Positions 59,271 to 64,000 of a stretch of 64,000 nt of DNA are shown piece by piece. Positions within the stretch are counted from its first letter, which is position 1. Each line of letters opens with the position of its first letter. This DNA is from Maricaulis sp036231565 (GTDB lineage: Bacteria; Pseudomonadota; Alphaproteobacteria; Caulobacterales; Maricaulaceae): positions 19,546-83,545 of the forward strand of contig JAZAHA010000037.1 of assembly GCA_036231565.1 (NCBI GenBank), given 5' to 3'. Both the position numbers and the translations under genes were made by a program. Below the pieces are notes generated by a model. That model was not told the origin of the DNA and searched no databases. It worked only from the letters and a program-made list of their open reading frames with translations.

Positions 59271-59771
59271 ATGCCCGCCCTGATCGCGATTGCCGGAATT
59301 CTCCAGGCCAGCGCGCCGCCCGCCGTTTGCGGCATCACCGACACCGCCTCGATGAGCGCTGATGAGACGCAATGCGTACAGTCATTGAGCTCGCAAATCC
59401 TCTCGGACATGCCGGACCCGCTCGAGGTTTCGGCGGCCAATCTGACGTTCGCTGAAACGCTCCATTCGCCGCACGCCTGCTCGTTCCACGGCACGTATCT
59501 TCAGGCCTCCTGGCCCGTACGGCCAGATGGAACACAGATCGAGATCAAGGCACCGGTGCGTGTCACCCTGACCTATGCCTGGCAGGATAACGGGCGGGCG
59601 ACAGATATTCAGTCAAGCATTGCCGACGCGGGCGGCCTGTCAGAACCGGACGCCGCACTGTTCGAAGCCTCGGCGCGCGATGCTTTGATGCGCTACGCAC
59701 TGCCGCCAGCCTGTCTTGACGGGCCGGATGCCCCGCAGACGGACGAGATAGTCTTCCAGATGACCGACTAG
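59271..59771 (+). CDS. Secreted hypothetical protein, TonB-C-like end possible
   Basis: 166 residues. The short signal MPALIAIAGILQASAPPAVC is followed by a domain with two pairs of Cys. The end (VRVTLTYAWQDNGRATDIQS, then EASARDALMRYALP) resembles a TonB C-terminal domain strand-helix-strand (V-x-V-x-x-x-x-x-x-x-G-x-x-x-x-I...A-x-x-A-x-x-x-Y). This is pattern-level only. The AT content is a little higher than the surroundings. ATG at 59271; no strong Shine-Dalgarno. Confidence 0.6.
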   Translation: MPALIAIAGILQASAPPAVCGITDTASMSADETQCVQSLSSQILSDMPDPLEVSAANLTFAETLHSPHACSFHGTYLQASWPVRPDGTQIEIKAPVRVTLTYAWQDNGRATDIQSSIADAGGLSEPDAALFEASARDALMRYALPPACLDGPDAPQTDEIVFQMTD

Positions 59772-59788
59772 AACCGCCGGGGCCAGCC

Positions 59789-60928
59789 CTACAAACACCC
59801 GTAAACCGCCTCGATGATGCGCGTGGGGCGGGGGTCGCCGGCGAGATAGTGCTGCTGGCGGTTCATCACATAGGCGCCGGTCAGGCGCCGGACCGGATCG
59901 GCGAAGGCACAGGACCCGCCCCAGCCGGAATGGCCCACGGCCTCCGGCGTCGGGCCGTAGAACTGCGTGCGGGTATTGCGCATCACACCGGCCGCCCAGG
60001 AAAGATCGAAGGGCAGCACCTTGTCGGGCCCGGCGACGCGCTCCTTGACCAGCGCCTCCAGCGTGGCGGCCGACAGGAAACGCTTGTCGTCCAGCTTGCC
60101 GTCCAGCGCATAGACGCCCATCAGGCGGGCCAGGGCAGACGCGGTCGCGTGGGCGTTGGCAGCGGGAAATTCCGCCTTGCGCCATTCCGTGGCGCCGCGG
60201 CGGCCGGGCGAGGACCACGCCTTCAGGAAGGCCAGTTCACGCGGCCGCGTCCGCTCGCCCAGATCGGGAACCTGGCGCGGCATGGCGTGCTCGGCGGTGC
60301 GAGCATGTTCGCTTTCGGGCAAACCGACATGGAAGTCGATCCCGGCCGGACCGCAGATATCCTCGCGCAGGATGGCGCCGATCGACCGGCCGTCCGTGCG
60401 GCGCGCCAGGGCGTCGGCGATGAAGCCGAAGGTGACCGGGTGATAGCCCGAGCCGGTGCCCAGCTCCCACAACGGCGCCTGGCGGGCGAGGCGATCCTCG
60501 ATCTTTGCGGCATCGAACCAGTCGCCCGCATCCATCTCCTCGGCAATCCCCGACAGGCCGGCCTGATGCGACAGCGCCTGCGCCACCGTGACCTGCGACT
60601 TCCCGCCCGCGGCAAATTCCGGCCAGTAGTCGGCGACCGGCACATCGTATTGCAGAAGACCGCGATCGACGAGCTTGGCCATGACCAGCGCCGCGATCGC
60701 CTTGCCTGTCGAATAGACCGGCACGAGCGTATCGGCCTGCCAGTCCCGCGATTTCTTGCGGTCGGCCCAGCCGGCGTGAATGTCGACGACCGTCTCGCCA
60801 TCGATGCGCAGGGCGAAACCGGCGCCGATCTCGTCCTGATCGGACCAGTTGGCGAGAAACGCGTCGCGGACGGGCTCGAAACCCGGCGCAACATGGCCGT
60901 GGACGGCGGGGAGGGTGTCGGTGGTCAT
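59789..60928 (-). CDS. Beta-lactamase-fold serine hydrolase (EstB/class C-like)
   Basis: 379 residues. The catalytic S-T-G-K is at Ser73 (VYSTGKAIAALVM); the second Tyr motif appears as GSGYHPVTFGFIADAL (Y-x-P/N), and HSGWGGSCAFADP is the third (H-x-G). There is no signal peptide. The group covers esterases (EstB), D-aminopeptidases and LACTB-like enzymes rather than true beta-lactamases. ATG at 60928. Lies after the secreted gene and convergent with it. Confidence 0.9.
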   Translation of the reverse strand: MTTDTLPAVHGHVAPGFEPVRDAFLANWSDQDEIGAGFALRIDGETVVDIHAGWADRKKSRDWQADTLVPVYSTGKAIAALVMAKLVDRGLLQYDVPVADYWPEFAAGGKSQVTVAQALSHQAGLSGIAEEMDAGDWFDAAKIEDRLARQAPLWELGTGSGYHPVTFGFIADALARRTDGRSIGAILREDICGPAGIDFHVGLPESEHARTAEHAMPRQVPDLGERTRPRELAFLKAWSSPGRRGATEWRKAEFPAANAHATASALARLMGVYALDGKLDDKRFLSAATLEALVKERVAGPDKVLPFDLSWAAGVMRNTRTQFYGPTPEAVGHSGWGGSCAFADPVRRLTGAYVMNRQQHYLAGDPRPTRIIEAVYGCL

Positions 60929-60993
60929 GACGATCTGGCTAACCCGTTCCGGGGCACCCGAGCAAGGGCGATACTGAGGCGTCGCAGCCGTAC

Positions 60994-61851
60994 CTAGATC
61001 GCCTCGGCCTCATAGCTGACCAGCGGCTGACGCAGCACATCCGCTGCAGCAACAACCGGCAGTTCCGGTGCCTTCCATTCATGCGCCCGCATCACGACAG
61101 AGACGGTGGCCGCCACGGCGTGTTCGAGTGCGGCTTTCGGCCCGGCCCCGTTGACGATGGCGCCGACAAACGCCGCCGTCAGCACATCGCCCGTGCCCTT
61201 CGGCGCATCGGGGATGCGCTCGTGCGTGACCAGCCAGGCCTCGTCATTGTCGACATACATCACCCCGATCTGCCCGTGCCGCGGCAGGGAGGTGACAATC
61301 GCCGGGCAGTCGAGCGCGCGCGCCGCCCGCACCATGGAGGCCAGGTCGGTCAGCTGGCGCCCCGTGATATGGCCGAGCTCGAAAGCGTTCGGCGTCACCA
61401 GATCGGCGCGGCTGACCAGCTGGTCCTTGATGCCGGCGGCAATCGCAGGCGGCACATAGAGCCCGCCCGGTGCATCGCCCATGATCGGGTCGACCACGAT
61501 GATCGGTTCGCGAGCGAAGGCACGGACACCGCGATTGACCCGCGATCCCTTGCGCACGACGTCAATCACCGCCGCCGTATCGAAGATCTGGCCGACATCG
61601 GCGAAATAGCCGGTCAGCACGACATCGGTGATATCGAGCAGGCCCTGGTCGGAAATGCCGGAGAGCACGCCCTCGAACATGTCCTGTTCCACCGGCCCGC
61701 CGCCGGGCGGCCCCCAGCCGGGCTGGCGGCCATAGAGCACGGTGGGCACGAGCATGGTGTCGATGCCGGCCGCGTTCAGCACGCGCTCGGACACGCCGCC
61801 CCCCACGCGGGAGGCCGCCACGAGACTGGAAAGGATCAGCGCCATCGGCAT
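60994..61851 (-). CDS. pdxY: Pyridoxal kinase (PdxY-like)
   Basis: 285 residues. It phosphorylates pyridoxal. SSLVAASRVGGGVSERVLNA is the N-terminal substrate region (H/S-x-V-x-x-G-x-V-G). VPTVLYGRQPGWGPPGGGPV, PIIVVDPIMGDAPGGLYV (D-P-V-x-G-D), TPNAFELGHITG and GTGDVLTAAFVGAIV (anion hole G-T-G-D) follow. The start is uncertain: ATG at 61851 or ATG at 61845. Divergent from the CitE-like gene. Confidence 0.9.
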   Translation of the reverse strand: MPMALILSSLVAASRVGGGVSERVLNAAGIDTMLVPTVLYGRQPGWGPPGGGPVEQDMFEGVLSGISDQGLLDITDVVLTGYFADVGQIFDTAAVIDVVRKGSRVNRGVRAFAREPIIVVDPIMGDAPGGLYVPPAIAAGIKDQLVSRADLVTPNAFELGHITGRQLTDLASMVRAARALDCPAIVTSLPRHGQIGVMYVDNDEAWLVTHERIPDAPKGTGDVLTAAFVGAIVNGAGPKAALEHAVAATVSVVMRAHEWKAPELPVVAAADVLRQPLVSYEAEAI

Positions 61852-61906
61852 GGTAAGTATGCTATATCCGATTTTCCCAAGAGCTGAAGCCCCATCCGGA
61901 CCCTGC

Positions 61907-62755
61907 ATGCGCCGACTGATCCGCTCCGCCCTCTTCGTTCCCGCCTCCAAGCCCCGCGCCATCGAGAAGGCCGCCCATGTCGGCGCCGATCTCCTGATCC
62001 TGGATCTGGAAGACGCCGTGGGTCCGGAAGAAAAGGACGAGGCTCGCGCCCGCGTCGGCGAAGCGCTCGACAGCTGGTCGGCATCCGGGGCCATTCGCGC
62101 CGTGCGCATCAATGCCGCCGATACCGCCTGGAATGCCGCCGACATGCGTGAAGCGGCCCGGGCCGACGCCATCGTCCTGCCCAAGGTCAACCAGGTGGGC
62201 GATCTGCATGCTGCCCGCAGCGCCCTGAGCACGCATGGCACGTCCATCCCGATCTGGGCGATGGTCGAGACACCGCTGGGCGTGATGAATCTCAACGGGA
62301 TTGCCAGCGCCACGGGGACCGGGCTGGCCGGCCTGATCGCGGGCACCAATGACCTCGCCAAGGATCTGCGCTGCACGGCCGGGCACGGCCGGCTGGCGCT
62401 GGTGCCGCATCTGGCTGCCATTGTGTGCGCCGCGCGGGCCCGCGGGCTCTACGCGCTGGACGGGGTCTACAACCAGTTCCGCGACCCGAAGGGCTTCCGC
62501 GCCGAGGCCGAACAGGGCCGCACGCTGGGCTTTGACGGAAAAACACTGATCCATCCCGGCCAGGTGGACCTTGCACATCTGTATTTCGGCCCCACCTCTG
62601 CGGAGCTGGAACGGGCCGCCCGCATTGTCGCCGCCTTCGCCGATCCCGAGAACGCCGGAAAGGGCGTGATCTCGCTCGACGGCGACATGGTGGAACGCCT
62701 GCATCTGGACGCCGCCCGGGCCCTGCTGTCAGCCGCGGGCGACAATGACGCATGA
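61907..62755 (+). CDS. HpcH/HpaI aldolase/citrate lyase family (CitE-like)
   Basis: 282 residues. RSALFVPASKPRAIEKAAHV is the start, GADLLILDLEDAVGPEEKDE the first metal/CoA-binding block (L-D-L-E-D-x-V-x-P-x-x-K), PKVNQVGDL, WAMVETPLGVMN with the Mg-binding Glu, and GFDGKTLIHPGQ the end block. CitE-like enzymes cleave or form citramalyl-, malyl- or citryl-CoA. With no citDFX nearby, malyl-CoA lyase/thioesterase or citramalyl-CoA lyase is more likely than citrate lyase. ATG at 61907. Confidence 0.9.
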   Translation: MRRLIRSALFVPASKPRAIEKAAHVGADLLILDLEDAVGPEEKDEARARVGEALDSWSASGAIRAVRINAADTAWNAADMREAARADAIVLPKVNQVGDLHAARSALSTHGTSIPIWAMVETPLGVMNLNGIASATGTGLAGLIAGTNDLAKDLRCTAGHGRLALVPHLAAIVCAARARGLYALDGVYNQFRDPKGFRAEAEQGRTLGFDGKTLIHPGQVDLAHLYFGPTSAELERAARIVAAFADPENAGKGVISLDGDMVERLHLDAARALLSAAGDNDA

Positions 62756-62792
62756 CCCTGCCGTAGACGGCAAATGCAGATGAAGACTTGAT

Positions 62793-62825
62793 GTCGAGTG
62801 GCAAGACCGGCTTTCATCACTCGAC
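62793..62825. promoter_or_regulatory. Hairpin in the arsC leader
   Basis: GTCGAGTG (62793-62800) and CACTCGAC (62818-62825) form an 8-bp perfect inverted repeat ending 14 bp before the arsC start; TGCCG-TAGA-CGGCA (62760-62773 area) forms a smaller one before it. The role could be terminator of the preceding gene or leader control. Confidence 0.4.
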
Positions 62826-62839
62826 TTGAGGGAAGAAAA

Positions 62840-63193
62840 ATGAGCGATTCGACGACCATCTGGCACAATCCGCGCTGTTCGAAATCCCGTCAGACGCTGG
62901 CCTTGCTCGAGGCGCGCGGCGGCGATCTCACCGTTCGCAATTACATGGAGGACGCGCCCAGCGTCTCCGAGCTCAAGACCGTGCTGAAACAGCTCGGCTA
63001 CACCTCGGCGCATGAATGGCTGCGCAAGAACGAGACGATCTATCGCGAGCTCGGGCTGAAAGCCGTCGAGGACGAGGAAGCCGTTCTCAAGGCGATGTCC
63101 CAGAACCCCAAGCTGATCGAACGCCCCGTCGTGATCCATGACGGCAAGGCCATGATCGGCCGCCCGCCGGAACAGGTCCTGGAACTGTTCTAG
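62840..63193 (+). CDS. arsC: ArsC-family arsenate reductase (glutaredoxin type)
   Basis: 117 residues. The active-site Cys13 is in HNPRCSKSRQTLALLEARGG (N-P-R-C-S-K-S-R), and the Arg-Pro loop is in LIERPVVIHDGKAMIGRPPE, both as in E. coli ArsC. It reduces arsenate to arsenite using glutathione and glutaredoxin. It is not near ars transport or arsR genes here. ATG at 62840 follows GAGGGAAG. Confidence 0.92.
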   Translation: MSDSTTIWHNPRCSKSRQTLALLEARGGDLTVRNYMEDAPSVSELKTVLKQLGYTSAHEWLRKNETIYRELGLKAVEDEEAVLKAMSQNPKLIERPVVIHDGKAMIGRPPEQVLELF

Positions 63194-63204
63194 GACCGGG
63201 CTCC

Positions 63205-63729
63205 CTAGCCGCCGACGAATTTCGCGATCCGGGCGCCCAGCTTCATCAGCTTGATCAGCGTGCCCTGGGGCAGGGATTTCACCTGGCCGTACCAGCCGGT
63301 GAGATTGGTGACGAACTCCTCCATCCGCCGCAGGCGCTCGGCGGCCAGTTTCGGCGTATTGCCATCGGCTTCGGCGGCCTCGGCGCATTCCTGCAGGATC
63401 TGGATGGTGGGGTCGATCTCGCGCTGCTTGCGGGCCTCGGCGATCGCCATGAGCATGTCCCAAGGCTCGTGCGTCGCCGTGAACCGGTCGCGCCGGTCGC
63501 CCAGCACCTGTTCGCGATTGACCAGGCCGAGCGCCTGCAGCTCCTTGAGCGAGTTGGATACGTTCGACCGCGCGATTTTCAGCGTGTCGACGATTTCCTC
63601 GGCGTCCAGCGGTTCATCGGCCAGGTAGAGCAGGGCATGGATCTGGGCGATCGAGCGGTTGACGCCCCAGCGGGCACCCATCTCGCCCCAGTGAAGGACA
63701 AAACGCTGCATCGGTGCGGAGAGATACAT
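63205..63729 (-). CDS. GbsR/MarR-type transcriptional regulator
   Basis: 174 residues. RFVLHWGEMGARWGVNRSIA and QIHALLYLADEPLDAEEIVD, then TLKIARSNVSNSLKELQALG (recognition helix) and LVNREQVLGDRRDRFTATHE (wing), give the GbsR signature (W-G-E-M-G-x-x-W-G-x-x-R-x-x-A). It likely controls osmolyte or choline/transport genes, none of which is adjacent. ATG at 63729. The C-terminal helix contains a long dimerisation segment. Confidence 0.93.
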   Translation of the reverse strand: MYLSAPMQRFVLHWGEMGARWGVNRSIAQIHALLYLADEPLDAEEIVDTLKIARSNVSNSLKELQALGLVNREQVLGDRRDRFTATHEPWDMLMAIAEARKQREIDPTIQILQECAEAAEADGNTPKLAAERLRRMEEFVTNLTGWYGQVKSLPQGTLIKLMKLGARIAKFVGG

Positions 63730-63826
63730 GGGCCGGCGCCTTCACTTGTTTCTGTCTTAAGAGAAACACGACGGAACGCGGAAGACCATGTGGTCGGCTG
63801 ACGCAGGTCCGGGCCGGTTCGTCGGC

Positions 63827-64000
63827 TGCCTTTTCCAACCGCGAAACCGGTTCCCACTTTCGCTGAAAACGCAGATTCCTTGGCGGCTGCCTTTTCGAAC
63901 CGCGAAACCGGCTCCCACTTTCGCTGAAAATGCAGATTCCTTGGCGGTCGCATTTTCGAACCGCGAAACCGGTTCCCACTTTCGCTGAAAATGCAGATTC
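63827..64000. repeat. Tandem array of the 46-bp palindromic repeat, 61-bp period, cut by window end
   Basis: Three copies start near 63827, 63888 and 63949 (the last reaches the window edge region), each 46 bp plus a 15-bp spacer (AGATTCCTTGGCGG-type). The inner stem is GCGAAA / TTTCGC and the loop CCGGTTCCCAC. Same family as 30978-31084 with different stem bases. Confidence 0.88.

Noticed and set aside
59789..60928. Beta-lactamase resistance gene
   Set aside because: S-x-x-K is present but there is no signal peptide and the other motifs fit EstB/LACTB-like hydrolases.
61907..62755. Citrate lyase beta subunit proper (CitE)
   Set aside because: No citD, citF or citX gene is near; the stand-alone CitE-like branch (malyl-/citramalyl-CoA) is more likely.
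62840..63193. Arsenic resistance operon
   Set aside because: arsC is alone; the only ArsR-like gene is 49 kb away and no ACR3/ArsB/ArsH gene is seen, so an ars operon is not supported.
63827..64000. CRISPR-like array
   Set aside because: Repeats are 46 bp with only 15-bp near-identical spacers within the array, the unit is itself a nested palindrome, and no cas genes are present; it is a tandem REP-like repeat.

Overview
The window is a GC-rich (roughly 64%), densely packed piece of what looks like an alphaproteobacterial chromosome. The gene content (sdhCDAB, aconitase A, LDH-like malate dehydrogenase, RegB/RegA/SenC, ccmABCDG, a large TonB-dependent receptor, intracellular PHB depolymerase) and two CtrA-like TTAA-N7-TTAA sites point to a free-living aerobic member of the Caulobacterales/Maricaulales (Maricaulis- or Hyphomonas-like). 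The genus is an inference. I see no rRNA, tRNA, prophage, transposase gene or CRISPR array.

Layout. 1-9.9 kb: a truncated universal stress protein gene, a GNAT acetyltransferase, a TspO-like membrane protein, mdh, an XRE regulator/membrane protein pair with an operator array in its promoter, an O-methyltransferase, a lipoprotein, zapE, a thioesterase/Fe-alcohol dehydrogenase operon and mmsA. 10-17 kb: a trypsin-like autotransporter, an ArsR regulator, a divergent pair with CtrA-like sites (Rossmann protein/acyltransferase), a 429-bp gap holding a palindromic repeat, a structured RNA-like segment and a 29-codon sORF, then a secreted FG-GAP protein. 17-30 kb: sdhCDAB, an exported amidohydrolase, an SDR, a DUF885 lipoprotein, a 170-bp element with terminal inverted repeats, and mtaB-ftsY-DMT transporter-yciB. 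30-41 kb: a MarR regulator with a histone H1-like lysine tail, the ccmABCDG cytochrome c maturation genes, acnA, a DUF1223 protein, regA-regB with divergent senC, and phaZ. 41-64 kb: a TonB-dependent receptor, a sulfotransferase-like gene, a PBP1A-type synthase, small membrane or lipoproteins, a CPA1 antiporter, a GlpQ-like lipoprotein, a cold-shock protein, asd, rarD, an epoxide-hydrolase-like gene, a VOC protein, a beta-lactamase-fold hydrolase, pyridoxal kinase, a CitE-like lyase, arsC, a GbsR-type regulator and a 61-bp tandem repeat.

How it fits together. Several genes serve oxidative metabolism (mdh, sdh, acnA) and the redox-regulated respiratory chain (ccm genes, SenC, RegBA). Others serve the envelope (TBDR, autotransporter, PBP, lipoproteins) and carbon storage (phaZ). 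The most unusual material is non-coding or at domain level: a hairpin repeat whose stems covary between loci while its loops stay constant, the candidate structured RNA with sORF at 15849-16040, the tandem operator array at 3367-3400, and the MarR-H1-like fusion.
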